Source: Sclerurus mexicanus (lineage: Eukaryota > Chordata > Aves > Passeriformes > Furnariidae). Taken from it: a stretch of 64,000 nt of DNA. The notes under the pieces are model-generated. The model was not told where the DNA came from and ran no database searches. It was given only the letters and a program-made list of their open reading frames with translations. The stretch spans positions 124,001 to 188,000 of the forward strand of contig VWZF01005259.1 of assembly GCA_013396755.1 (NCBI GenBank), read 5' to 3'. This document shows positions 13,620-26,108 of this stretch, one piece after another; the stretch's first letter is position 1; each line of letters opens with the position of its first letter. Both the position numbers and the translations under genes were made by a program.

Positions 13620-14097
13620 AAATTCCATTACCTCCAGGAAGGCCAAAATTTCCTTTGAAGTCTTAGATATAACCCATATGTCTAGTTCATAACCTTATTT
13701 GCAAGGAAAGGTATTCTCAAACTTTTGCCTAGCATGGAGCACACCTTTTAATAACAAACTCATAACTTCCCTAGGACTGCAACCAACGATTTCATTAAAA
13801 AACAGAGTTTGAATTTGAGTTCGTATTTTTATTTGCAAGAATAGAAGACTTATAGACCACATAACCTCAGGGCTCCACAATCAACCACTGTTTCCTGTAC
13901 AGCTGTTTGAGAGAGACCATGCTGAAATTTACCACTTTGCAGTAGTATAATAAACTGTGGTTGAGGTATCCTTAAGGATTCCTAAGCAGTTCTTGACCTT
14001 TTGTCACAATTTCTTTTTTTCCTGATGAAGTGGTTGTTGACTGTGCCACACTGATCATTTCTGTATGCACTCTAACCTGTAAGCATCTACAGTCTTA

Positions 14098-14295
14098 CAA
14101 GAAGGAAGAAACTCTTCATTGAAGGGGTTTTCAAGCATTGGAATGGTCTGCCCAGGGAGGTGGTGGAGACACAATCAAGAAATTAATGGATGTGGCACTT
14201 AGTGCCATGGTCTAGTTCTCAAGGTGGTGATCAGTCAAAGGTTTGACTCGATGATCTTGGAGGTCTTTTCCAGCCTTCATGATTATGTGATTCTG
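14098..14295 (+). mobile_element. CR1 LINE, 3'-terminal fragment
   Basis: The block contains diagnostic avian CR1 3' sequence in sense orientation: the segment around TGGTCTGCCCAGGGAGGTGG, then GGATGTGGCACTTAGTGCCATGG, then GACTCGATGATCTTGGAGGTC. It ends in ATTATGTGATTCTG, which approximates the CR1 terminal octamer repeat. The copy is strongly 5'-truncated, as is usual for CR1, and has a small internal deletion after the GGTGGTGGAG segment. It carries only 3' end sequence and no usable coding part. Confidence 0.9.
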
Positions 14296-14437
14296 CAATA
14301 AGGATGTACAAACATGGAGATGTGGGTAGTCCTAAACTCTGGCAACTATACAAAATGAGACCTGGAAACAGTGAGATAGTATAGTCAGCATGATTGGCAA
14401 TGAGTGCTATGTTTTACCACCAACACCTGCAAAATAA

Positions 14438-14487
14438 GAATAAGAAAGGATTTAATGGAAAGAGAATAAGAAAGGATTTAATGGGAA
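14438..14487. repeat. 26-bp tandem duplication (two copies)
   Basis: A 26-bp unit beginning GAATAAGAAAGGATTTAATG is present twice, head to tail, at 14438-14463 and 14464-14487. The copies differ at about one position, which suggests a fairly recent local duplication. Confidence 0.85.
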
Positions 14488-15096
14488 GTGATGGGTAATC
14501 TTTGGAGCTGTGTATTTGAAGGACTTTTCCCAGGTATTGCAGATCAGGAGGGAACACAAATGTAACTAGTGAAAGATGGCAAATGATCTCTTGGTAGTTA
14601 TGAATGGCAGTGGCTTCTTGTGGCAGTGGTTCTAAATAGTCCTTCAATCCAGTACTTGTAAAACAGCGTTAGCTCACTTGCACATTAATTATCTCTTACA
14701 ACATACTTTTATTTCTCTGAGAAATATCTGGCTCTTTTAACAGCTCCAATGGCTTCCATAAGATGTCTGTTGAGGAGGATTTTATTCAGAATATCTGAGC
14801 CCAGAATTTCACAGCTTCATGGGGTTTTTTCCTCAGTAGAATTATCAATGAGAAGGTCTCAATTTTATTTTTTTTTTCCAGATTAACTTCTGAAACTGAC
14901 TTTCTGACAGAAATAATTACGAAAGAGATATAAGAAAAATGTGTCATATCCAGCTACTTTGTTAGCAAACGGAACAGTATTTTTACAGATGACACAACTA
15001 GGGAGGAAAATCACACATTTGACTGCAGTTAGTTGGTGTGTATTGGTTGTGCAGTGACTTGCACTGACTGTGGGTTATTCCATGGCCGTATTTATT

Positions 15097-15112
15097 TGTG
15101 TGTGTGTGTGTG
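15097..15112 (+). repeat. (TG)8 microsatellite
   Basis: Eight uninterrupted TG dinucleotides, potentially polymorphic. Confidence 0.9.
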
Positions 15113-15888
15113 TATTTTTCACAAGTGATGTGTTGATTTTTTTTGAGGAAAGTGGAAATTCACTTTTTGGGCCCTCTTTGGATCTACCTACTCACCCTTT
15201 CTATCCCTGCTACTTATTGTTTCCTGTATAACCCTGTATGTCTCTTTTGCTGATCCATACAGAATTTTACTCAGTATTGGCTACAAACTCATTTATTGTT
15301 TCTGTCGCCTGTATTCTTTTTAGAGCTACAGATAATACAGAATTGTTTTAGGCTCTTCTGTCCCTGCACACCTTCAGCCTTTATAAACAGGTGTTTCTCT
15401 GCAGAAACAAGGGAGGCATACATGGAAAACTTCATTAGAAGTAAATTTTATGTGTGTGTTTATACTCAGGTTCTTTAGAAAGTTATTTTTTTTTCTATTA
15501 ATTGAGGAAAACTGATACCAGATCACTTAGAGATGCTTCCTAAATTACTTGCTTTTTATACTTGCAAGAGTTTGCACTTGCACTCTCCATAGCTTTTTTT
15601 TTTTCTTTACAAATGCACTGTTAAGTTGCAGACTTAGTTATGAGAAAGACAATATAAAAATCTCTTTCTAATCACAGTGGATTTTGGGTTACTCCAGACA
15701 TCTTACAGCTTATGTTACTCTATTAAATGTATTTTCTAGTAAGTTAGTTCTGTATACAATATATCATATAAAATATATGGGGTGTTTTCACAACAGATGG
15801 AATCAATTTGCAGCTTCTAGTAACTTAATAGTATGTTTATTACATTCTAATAATATTACTTTTTGTGTTTAATTTGCTTGTGATCAAG

Positions 15889-15932
15889 TTTTTTTGTGTT
15901 TGTTTATGGGTTTGGGGGTTTTTTGTTGTTTT
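15889..15932 (+). repeat. G/T-rich low-complexity tract
   Basis: About 44 bp built nearly only of T and G, including GGGTTTGGGGG followed by T-runs. It belongs to the same compositional class as the tracts at 62-112 and 25492-25531. Confidence 0.7.
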
Positions 15933-17009
15933 CGTTCATCTCCTTGATGTCTTTTTATTACTAATGGTTAGAAATGTTCTCATTAATAAATTTGTTTTCC
16001 AGGGATTTTGGTATTTTTGGAGGGGATGGGTTGGTTTTCCTAATTTTCTATGGTTGAATGGATAAATTCTCTCAATGGCTATGATGTCAATTAAAAATAA
16101 TTACATTGAAGTCTGTGTGTTTTTACATGGAAGGGAAGGGTAGATTTCACCATGCTCCTCCGCAGCTGAGAAAACTCAATTCTGTTGTCACCAGAAGACG
16201 TATTCCCATATCTTTTACAAGAGGGAGAACATTAAGACCAATTTAATTTGATGACTATTTCCTTTGGACTTGTTTGAGACATATATAGATTTGCTTTTAT
16301 TCTAGTTTCTTTTTTCAATGATTTAGAGTAGTACAGTATGTAGGTCAGAATTAAAAAACAAAATCACAAATATTTGAAAAAGTCTTCAGAAACAATCTGA
16401 TTATAGCATAGTTCCAGCCTTCTCCCGTAGGGCCCCTCATCAGCACTATTCATGGAATATGTAAACACTTCACCTTAGAGTAGGGAGGAAGCAATCCCTG
16501 GTCAATTGGTCCACAATCATCAGTGCACCATAAACAGCTGGTGGTGAATAACTATCATCCTTAGTGAGAATTGCAGCATCCACAGAACACAGTGCTTGCC
16601 AACTGCTGTGCATATCCCTTTGTTAAAATATAAAATAAACATTTTTCAGTTATAGCAATGCATCTGTGTGTTTGTAACCAGTTTCTCAAATTCAAATGGA
16701 CAGAAAAATATGAAAATGGAGCGGATTAAAGATCAGTAAATATTCTGGCAACTCAGTTTTAAAAGGAGACATGAAATAATTATTAAAAATACATGAGGGA
16801 ATAGCAAACCAGAAATAAGGGAGTTGTATCTATGGAAGTAGAAAAGTATGAGAAAATGGAAATAGCCAGTGGTACCTTTAGAGTTGTAAGGGAAGAGGAG
16901 AGAAAAGTGAGATAAAATACTTTCTGTTATAGATAATAAAGAAAAACAAATATTGTTATGAAATTGTTAAATTGCTATTGTGACCAAATTATCCAACTAT
17001 TTGCAAAAC

Positions 17010-17300
17010 ACGTGTCCCAGTTTACCCAGGCTAAGCCATCTAGAACCTGTTTTGATGTCAGAGCCCTGAGCACCTCATTAGGCTTTAATGGCCATGACAA
17101 GCCTCATCTGGGACCACCACCCACACCCTTCTCATGGGCCCATTTCAAGTGAGCTCAGGGCCCTTGTCTGGTTCTGCTAATCCCCATCCTCTGGTGGCTC
17201 AGCTCTGGCCCTGACTCTGGCTCTTGGAACCTGGTTCTGTGAGCACCTGGCTCTGCCCACCTTGCTCAGGTACCGTGACACATTGGGGAGGCACAACTTG
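17010..17300. repeat. GC-richer patch, probable old unclassified repeat
   Basis: Composition shifts sharply to GC-rich with repeated CTCTGGC/CTGGCTCT/CCTGGTTCTG words, between AT-rich flanks and without any open frame of note. The internal word redundancy and sharp borders resemble an old interspersed repeat rather than an exon, but I cannot name a family. Confidence 0.3.
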
Positions 17301-18489
17301 TTCTGGGGTCACCTTTTGCTCCTGGTTTCTTCTCCCTTTGTGGAGCAGTATCTAAGGTGAGATAACTGATGATGTTTCAACCAACATCAGATGCTGGTGT
17401 GGAAACAGTTGATTTGACTCCCAGTTGTGATGTGTTTACAGAAACTTTTGCTTTGAATTTGGTCATTGTTATGACTGAATGCTTCCATTTCAGCATTCTG
17501 ACTGAGTGACTATGTTTCCCAAGCAGAATTTTTTTCTTTATACTAATGTTTCCAGTGATGGAGAATTAAGTTCGTTATTTTGTTTTCTGCTTTTGGCAGG
17601 TGTCTTATTTTCTATTTAAGTATTTCTGCTCTTACAGTTGGATTTATGTGGGTTTTTTTTAGTTGGTTCAGAACTAGCAGAGAAGAACGTGTCTTTATTT
17701 CATGGGAGGAGCGAAAGACATTAAAGCAGAATATGGTTAAGGATATAATTTTCTCCTGATATCAATAATCTTTTTTAAAAAAACCTAAAACATTTTTGGG
17801 TCAGACTTTTTTTTTCTTTTTTTTTTTAATTCTGAAGTTTACATCTTCATAAGTGGAAGTGGAATAAGTTTGGTTTACTTTTAGATGGATTCAGAAAAAC
17901 CTTCACAAAGGTGTATTTGTGATTCACTACTAGTTTATATGCTTTATGGACAATGAATGTCATAGGCAGATCTTCAACTTGAGTGTTACCTTTGCTTTGT
18001 TGGCTGAAACAATTTCTGTTAAGTGACTAACTCAAGATGGGAAGGAGTCAGGGTAGTAAGCTTCCCTGCATTGTTGCAGTTCTTAGCCTTCTTGATTCAT
18101 TTAGCCTTTTTATTTAGGGCACTTTTATTTTTCTCATGGTGGCAAATAGGAATTTCTCAAGCAAGTATATGTGCAATTATATGTATATTTTTATCCCTTT
18201 CTGTGAAGTGATAAGCTATCTTGGGAAGAAATCGGTGTTTCCCTCTTTCTATAATTACAGTAAATTTAATAGGTTACCTTTCTTAGTTGTATGTGGTCCT
18301 GATGAGACTCAAGTGAAAATATTTATTTCTTTCCAGCAGTAAAATAAGCTCCAAATATGCCTTTTCAGTTAAGTTTAACACTTTAATAGGTCAAAAAATG
18401 GGATTTGTTCACTTGTTTTCAAAACTTCATGCTGCACAAATCTGTACATCTGAAATGTTTGCCTTCTTTGTGGAGCTAAGTGTTATTAG

Positions 18490-18960
18490 GAAGTACTGGC
18501 AAGGACTGAACCCAGAGCAGACCTTGGGGAACTCTGTTTGATTTCAGACTGGGAAGACCTACCAAAGAATTGCCTGTGCATGTTTTGATTGGTTTTTTGG
18601 CCTTTCCCCTCCATTTTGTAGCTGTGCATACAGTATATAATAATCTTTGCCGTGTTTTCCCAATTTTGTTGAGAATGTTGTGTAGAACAGTTTGACTTCT
18701 TTCCTCTTATCCACTTAGACTGTCAGAGAGGGAAATTCCATTGACTTAATGCAGTTTGTTTCTTGTCACTTTGTTATTCTTTCAAGGTTCCACAAATGGA
18801 TTGTTTCGTTTGCTCCAGTATCTTTCTGGGTACTGAAGTGAGGCTGACATGTCTATGATTTTCTTGTACTAGTTTTTTATTTCCCCTCTGTTAAAAGTTA
18901 AAGACTAAGTTTTGTCTTCTACTGACCTGTGATGCATTGTCTACACTCCAAGTCATAGGA
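18490..18960 (-). mobile_element. Ancient CR1/L3-like LINE reverse-transcriptase fragment (antisense)
   Basis: Several words appear in the order expected for the antisense of a CR1/L3 reverse-transcriptase coding region. An early segment near GACCTTGGGGAACTCTG resembles the usual 'ccctgaggaacaccac' block. A CTTATCCACTTAGACTGTCA segment follows, then TTCCACAAATGGATTGTTT, then CTTTCTGGGTACTGAAGTGA with GGCTGACATGTCTATGATTT after it. Divergence is high and there are many gaps, so this is an old copy with no surviving frame. The boundaries are approximate and the family assignment comes from memory of the consensus. Confidence 0.45.
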
Positions 18961-21900
18961 AATAATCACTAATGACTTGGAGATTGCTTTTATTACTACT
19001 TCAAATTCTTGAGGAAGCTCTGGTTACTTCGATACTTCCATCTTATTCAAATATTGCTTAATCTCTCCATAAATAGATGAATACTGGCTATAAATAACCA
19101 TTTAAATTCTATTTTCAGTACTATGAATGACAGGGATATATTATTGAGGAAGCAGAGACTGAGTATTAAAAAGGTGCAGGGAGGAAATAATTTAGACTTT
19201 TAGGAGTTACTACCTCAATTAAATCCTAAGTCATAAAAGAGTTATAAGTTAAGGTCATATGCAAGAAGTTCTCTTTACTTAAGAAATAAATCAGGGTCGT
19301 TGTTCGGAGTCTTTCCTTAAAAGTTGTGCATTGTCCCTTTAATTCTTTTATAGTTATTTTAAGTTCAATTTAGCTTTGCCTCCTTAACTTGCCTCTGTCT
19401 GAGGCTCTTACTCAAGAATTACGTAAGCTGTGGATTTTTAGAATCACTTTGCACTATTTAGTCTAGAAAAAAAATGGAGAATATTGTACCTAATTAACTG
19501 AGAATTAAATAACATCTTGCAATTTGTATAAAGTTTCTCTACTGAATTAATTTCTGTAGGCTTTTTCCTACCTTCATAACGATTTTAAATCTAAAAGGAT
19601 GAAATGCTTAATTTGAAATTCCAGCTAATTAAAGGAATTCTGTATTTTATTGATTTCTTGCCAGAAGAGAACAATTTAAAAGCAAGCAAGATTACACTAG
19701 GGGAAGCAATAGCCTTTAGCATGCTTGATAGGGTATTTCAGCATTTGAGTTTGAGAGTTTTATATGATTTTTACCTGGTGCATTTTATTCTTGTGGTTTT
19801 ATCTAAGGTCTAACTACTATGTAAATTTTAAAGCAAAAGAGACAAAACTTAGGTTGCAAACACAAAGGAAAATCTTCTCCAAAGTAGAAACCAGAATAAA
19901 TAAATTAGATATCCTACTCAATCTGATATATATTTTAAACACGCACTCACGATGATATTCTTAAAGGTCACAGATGATCTCAAACTCCAAGTTACCTTTT
20001 AGATAAAAATGTTGATTATAATGAAAGTGATTGTAAGTGTGGTTTAAATTGTTCTTTTCTTTGAGAAGTGTCTCTTGCTCTCTCCTCTTTCCTGTTAATT
20101 ACTGTGTGGTAGCAGGAGAGAAGCCTCTGCTACAGCTGTGTAGTAGGTGACATACAGTAAAACACTGTATAGACAGTGGTAGTGAAACAGCCTTTATCAT
20201 ATATATAATGTGTATAATAAATATATGTATATTTACACTTTGAAAATAGGCTTCACTTGGCCAAATGCAGACTTGGCTCCCTATTCTTACAATGTAGCTA
20301 TTAGAGGTCAGACAAAGGTTGCCTGTCAGTGGAACCTTTTGAGAATATTTCTGAAAGGACAGAAATTTAGGCATCTAAAAAACATGAATGGAAAAAGCAG
20401 TGATATACTTACTGTGTTTGCTGTAATTGCAGCTAGAAAGCATATGTCCTACAAAGCACATCAAAGCTTTGGCAAAGTAAAAGTAGTATAGAATGTGGAA
20501 GTCATGGATTTTATACCCTAGACCTATTATTATGTGATTTTTAATGTTTTTGTGCTTTTCATATCACTGATTAATCCTGAGCCCCACTTTTCATCCTAAG
20601 GAGAAAGTTATTAATTATTACAAATGAGTGTTCTCAAAGTTACTTAAGGTAGGGCTGAGACTAGAATGAAAGATTTATAATTTAACAAAACCTAGTGTTA
20701 ATTTTTTCCAGCACAGAAAGATTAAAAGACATTTGGATCTGGACATTAATTATTCCTTTGTAAAGCCGTTTTTTTTATTTTTAAACAAAAAAGGAAAAAA
20801 AAAAGCCAGCTCCAGTCTGAAATAAATTTTCCAGTCTTCAATTGAAATGTATTGTCCCAACTTTAAATCTAGCTGTTTTAAACCAGAATTTTGATGCATT
20901 ACTGGACTACTTCCTATTTTGAGATTTTTTTTTTTTTTATGGGATATTTGAAATTGTTCTAGGGAAATAACTTCTAGAAACAAAAATGATCTTTTGGCTC
21001 TCAGGTAATTTCTAGAGCATTTAATTTATCAAGGTAATCTTTCAGTAAAATATGAATGAAAATAGGCATTCTGTGCAAACTGACCACACTTACATGGTTT
21101 TTTCATGTGGAATTTTGTACAAAGATGCCAAGTTTTCAAATATATATGCTAAGCACTGGAAATTTCAATACATTTGTACTGATGCTTTTGTATTGCATAA
21201 TTCAAAATGCTTCAGGTGCACTAACTTGTTTGTTTTGCATAACCATTTAGAAGAAATAGAGGCGAGAATAAATACCTTCCTGAAAAAAATAAAAAAGGAG
21301 GGAAAAAAATTGGTTCAAGTGGTAGTAATATTTGAAAGTGAACAACACAGTTCCACACCAAGTCAGGACCTTCTTGCTGCACCCAGCCACCCTGGTTTGT
21401 TGCCATGCACAGGGCTACATCCCAGCTACAGAAAAGGGAGGGTGTCCAGTGCATCACACACCTGCTGTACCAGAGGCAACCCCATTTTGGAAATAAATGA
21501 AATAAACAAGATTTCCTGCTCTACCATAACATATGGGATAATTCTTGGAAGGAAATCTGAAGCATGAAGCAATGGTGTGCACAGTAGTTGTGTTGGAAGC
21601 CTTGAGAAGACACGATGACTAACCACTGTAAATGAATCTTTTGAAGTGACCCATGCTGGTAGCTACCAAAGTACTTGAAACTAAAAGTGTTATCTCACCT
21701 AAATAACCAGATCCTGTTTCTACTAAAATGAAGAGCAAAGTAGTTGTAAATACGTTTAGGTTTCTGGTTTAATTTCTTAGAGGAAATGCGTAGGAAAATC
21801 TGACCCCTAGAACTAATTTAAGATGCCAAGTTTTTGTTTCTGTTCTACATTATTTTACATTGTATTTTTTTTTAAATTAAGAAATCAATGAAGGATGCAG

Positions 21901-23334
21901 CCAATATGGTGTTTCTGTAGAAACAAAAATCTCATCTGTACAATAATTAGAATATAGATAGATGTTCCAGATGGTACACATGCAAAAAGAAGGCTAGCTG
22001 TATACCAGATGGTATTATGACCATACATAAAACAACTGGATAATCATTGTAATATTGTGACATGTCATATTATATGAATAAATACTATGTTTTCCTGAGA
22101 AAAAAGGTAAAATCATCAGTAAATTAAACCACACAAGGCAGATGTGTCACCTATCCAGGAGTTACAGTTCTAAAGGAAGAACAATACTGGAATAGGAACT
22201 CAAGGCTTTATTTCTTTAATTCATTACCCTTATGAAAAATATGTAATTCTAATTTGAGTAAAATGTGTTTCACATAATTAATGCTAACTTAGGTAACTTT
22301 AGAGTATTTGGAATACCCTGTATTTCTAAAATGGAAGCAATTCTTTTACTCCCCTCCAAAATACTCAACTATTATAAACACTTGTATATTCCTATGATAT
22401 TTTTGTTTAAATGCAATAGACATTTAGAAAAAAAGTGTTGTTGCGATATGAAAAATTTTCAGATCAGGATGGAAACAGTCATTAACAAGACAGAAAAATT
22501 GGAGTGACCTGCATTGTTCTAAGCAAAGCTGTGCCAGTATTTGTGTAACTTCCTGTGCAAGAAGTGGGATGGTTTGACTTGGAGAAGTGCAGTGGTATCA
22601 GCATATAAGATACATAGAAGGAACATGTTGCTGGTGTAGTATGAGGACATAATTTTAAACGTAAGATGTTTCCAATATAAACACAGAGTCAGCTACAGCC
22701 TAACAGTTTCTCCTGAGTGACAAGACAGATCACTTGTTTCTTATTTAATTTAGGTCGTTCTGTTATTCTGGGCATGAGAGTCAAAAAATGGACCTCTTTA
22801 GTATTGGTACTAAGAATGAAGTTGTAAAAGAACAAAACTGTGTCCCAAATGCAGTTTTGTTTGTTATTGAAGAACATGATGGCTATAGTAGGAAAACGCT
22901 TCTGTGCTTATTTGACATACTGCAGTCTCTAATTTATTAAAAGTCCTGCAAGGGAAGTAGGCTATATGTTTTGTAGGGGAGCACTGGGATGAAGGGTACT
23001 TTGATCATTGAATCTTAGCCATATACTTGGGGGCTAGCAACAAAAAAAAAAAAATTAAACAGAAAACCCGAACAAACCAACTTCTAACCCTCCCTAAGCC
23101 TTTAAAATAGGTAGTACCAGATCATCAGGCTAGAAGGAACAGCTAAACATCCAGTCTGAGTCCATATATCACATGTAACTGACTAGAACACTGCCATTGA
23201 TAAAGGCAATTTTTCTGGATAAAGGCTGTTCTCCAAAAGGATGTACAGTTGTGACCTGAAGGCCTTTGGGACAGTGAGAATCCCCTGTTATCTTAAGCAA
23301 CTTACTCTGATAACTGTTTATTACAGATCTAGTT

Positions 23335-23361
23335 AAAACAACAAACAAACCCCCCAAAACC
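23335..23361 (-). repeat. A/C-rich low-complexity tract
   Basis: AAAC units grade into a C-run with no G in the core. It lies about 290 bp downstream of a second A-run/A/C tract that starts at 23042. Confidence 0.65.
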
Positions 23362-25491
23362 AGAAAACTCCAATTTCTCAGTTGAGTTGTCTGTTTTCAA
23401 GTATTTATTCTTGCTATACCTTTCCTCACTGCATTTGCTTTCTATACTGTCTTCTAAGGATAATTGCATGCAGTATACAAGTCACCTATCTTGTTTTTGA
23501 AGCTGAAAAGAAGCTCAGTTTCTTATATTACTCATTGTTAGGAATTGTCTCCTCATTTCAAAACCTTATTTCTAGATGCTAGATCTTTCTTTGAATAGCC
23601 TGGTTCACAAATTGATCCATCTCACTTTGCATTACTTTTTCTATCCTCAGTTATCTTTCTCCTAGTTTCTAGCATTCACCAATATTTTCAGGAATTAGTC
23701 TTCATCCTGACTTGATGAATAACGTGGTGTGATATTGATCTGTATGGAAGACTCTTTAACTGCATATAGCCCTAGCATCAGGAAAATGGTTTTTGGTTTG
23801 CAGTGTTTTTCTCCAGCATCTGGATCCATTGCCTTTGTGGCTACAACTGCTCTGCTTTTTAGCAGTTAAACAGTTGCACAGACAGCATAACTTCGGTAGT
23901 AGTTACTGTGGGTTTGCACTGTGCCAATGCGTGGTGTGAAGAGATGAGTCTCACATAGAAAGTGAAAGTAGTTCAGTGTAGGTTTTAACCTCTAGTGCTT
24001 TTACATTTGGGTATGTTATGTGCAGGGCACCTGGTATGCTCAGAAGTGGTTTTCAAAGTGTGTCTTCTCAAAAAAAACCCCCATAAATAACAACGTATAA
24101 ATAGCTCCATTACTACTAATACTCTTAATACTAATATTTCCTTTGCACAAAAAGATAATAACTTTTGTAATTTTCCCTACAACTACTTCTTGGTACTACT
24201 TGGTACAACTACTTCAACTTTCAAATCTTTATGAATTGGAATAATACATTTGTTAAGATAGCAAATTAAATATATCTGTCTCTTACAAGTTTTGGGGCAC
24301 CTGGTCCAGTGACTTGCCTGCAGAAACGCTTGTAATGTAACCTGCTGATCCATTATCTGGTAGCTCTGGGTTTTGATGCAGAGTTGATCTACACAGTGTA
24401 GATTCCTATTGAACACTCCTAATGTTTTAAATCTGGAACCTTGGACCCAAAGGAGAAAAAAAAGGTTTTGCCAACTGAGAATGAAGCTAAAATATAATGG
24501 GAGCCTTTTGGTATACGATAGAGACAGTACCCATCACTGTCCTGAGGGAGGGATGTAGGAATGATATCAACCACCAGGGAATAACCATGTTTTCTTTTCT
24601 TACTATAATTCTACCACTCTGGCACAAAGATAATTTGCTTTGGATGCATGGTAAAATTATTGATATCTACAGAAAGATATATCTATATATGAACTATATC
24701 TCAAAGTATTATGCCTCAGCTTTACTGGGCTCCATGATGTAAACATCCATATTCTGTAGCCCAAAAAGTATAACATTGAGGAAACATATCTTTAATGTGA
24801 ATGTTTTTTTAAAGTAGGGAAAGGATTAAACAAAACTTAATTAGTGAAGACTAATGGAGAATAGATCATGGTATTTGAAAGAACAGCAATGAAAAAGGTT
24901 GACAAAATACTTTTCCATTAATATTAACAAAATAGATGTACTTGCCCATCATTTACAACAAATGGTGTCTTAGTGCTTTGTGTGCTCAGAGAAAATGCTG
25001 TGTTACTGTACTCTGGTACTTGCTCCTTCTGTACTTGCACTGGTATCCATCAGAGAAAACAATTTTGTTTTGCCTAAGACCATAGGCAAAAAAATTACCT
25101 GAGCATCAAAAGCATAATCCCACCTTGCTGAGAGTTTTGTTTCCTTGCTTCTGCCTGCTTCCCTTTGGTTACAAGTATTGACATGGCATGATTTTTCATC
25201 TTGACTCCCTTTATTTCTGGAGGCTTAGAAAACCGCAGGAAAATCTATATCTAAATATCTACAGAAAGATATTTAACGATACTTTAGAAACACATTTAAT
25301 ATTTACCTACATCTAGAGAATGACTCACAAACTGAAGTCTGGTATTATGTGAAAAAACAGAGTCTGAATATTATCTAGAGCCAGTTATCTCTAAAGCCGA
25401 AGGTCAGCTCTTTATCACAGAGAGAAAGGTACTGGAAGTTTTGCAGAGAATATTCAAGCTGTAACAAGTGTTACACAGCAGAATTTGTTGA

Positions 25492-25531
25492 GGTTTGTTT
25501 GGTTGTGTTTGGGTTGTTTGTTTTTTTTTTT
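25492..25531 (+). repeat. G/T-rich low-complexity tract
   Basis: GGTTTGTTTGGTTGTGTTTGG-type sequence ends in a run of about 12 T. Confidence 0.7.
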
Positions 25532-26071
25532 ACAAAGATACCATGATAAATATCCATCCCTTGTTTTAGTTGCCCTTGTGATCTCCAACAATGCCACACT
25601 GGCTGATTTATCCCACTTTAAGTGAAACTATAGCATATTAGAGATAAGCAGAATAGCTTTACACTATAAAGTAATTACCATTACCCCCACTCCCCCCACC
25701 TTGATAAGGGCTGTTTTTTTCCCTTCTGAGAGCAGAGGGTGCCTCAGCTGTGCCCAGGCTAACACAGCTGGGCTTTGCAGACCCTGTGGGGAAAGGAGCT
25801 GATTTCCAAATTGAGCAGCTGCACATCATTCTTAAGAATAATTTAGCAGTTTTCTCCTCATTTAAACTGAGCAGGCTCCAGAGTTTATTGAGACACTCAA
25901 ACTGGGGACAGGAGTAATTTCTGTGTGTATGAACACACATCAGACAATTTAGGACTCCATTCCTAACCTGACAGCAAACTGCCAGTGCCAGTTCAAGAAC
26001 AGTGAGTGCAATGTAGTGTTAGCACAAAATAATCAGTCAGGCACTTACTGTAATAAGTGAAGTGTGGTTTC

Positions 26072-26108
26072 AATGAGTAGTATGATGGGAACTATCATAC
26101 TACTCATT
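26072..26108. repeat. Perfect inverted repeat, 15-bp arms, 7-nt loop
   Basis: AATGAGTAGTATGAT (26072-26086) and ATCATACTACTCATT (26094-26108) are exact reverse complements around the loop GGGAACT. There is no T-run after it on either strand that would suggest a terminator. Arms this perfect in otherwise non-repetitive DNA suggest a templated mutational event or a small transposon footprint. Confidence 0.9.

Larger units (their letters stand above)
11805..14097. other. AT-rich sequence, no gene seen
   Basis: It contains an A-run followed by an A/C tract at 12692-12726 and a perfect 20-bp palindrome at 13600-13619. Open frames are all short and unremarkable. Confidence 0.55.
14488..18489. other. 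AT-rich sequence, no gene seen
   Basis: It holds a (TG)8 microsatellite at 15097-15112, a G/T tract at 15889-15932 and a GC-richer patch at 17010-17300. Open frames are short and show no family similarity. Confidence 0.55.
18961..26071. other. AT-rich gene desert, no gene seen
   Basis: The longest open frame of the window (21052-21567, plus strand, 171 codons) lies here, but it has no recognisable domain and reads like chance. A/C tracts occur near 23041-23078 and 23335-23361, and a G/T tract at 25492-25531. An 18-bp word ATATCTACAGAAAGATAT occurs twice, at 24663 and 25255. Confidence 0.5.

Noticed and set aside
21052..21567. Longest open frame of the window (171 codons, plus strand)
   Set aside because: Composition is AT-driven, no domain, repeat or signal is recognisable, and no splice or promoter context supports it. 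It looks like a chance frame.
24738..24760. TGTAAACATCC word resembling the miR-30 seed region
   Set aside because: Only the first 11 bases match and no precursor-like hairpin was seen around it.
24663..25272. 18-bp word ATATCTACAGAAAGATAT present twice about 590 bp apart
   Set aside because: Short, AT-rich and not extended beyond the word, so chance similarity is likely.
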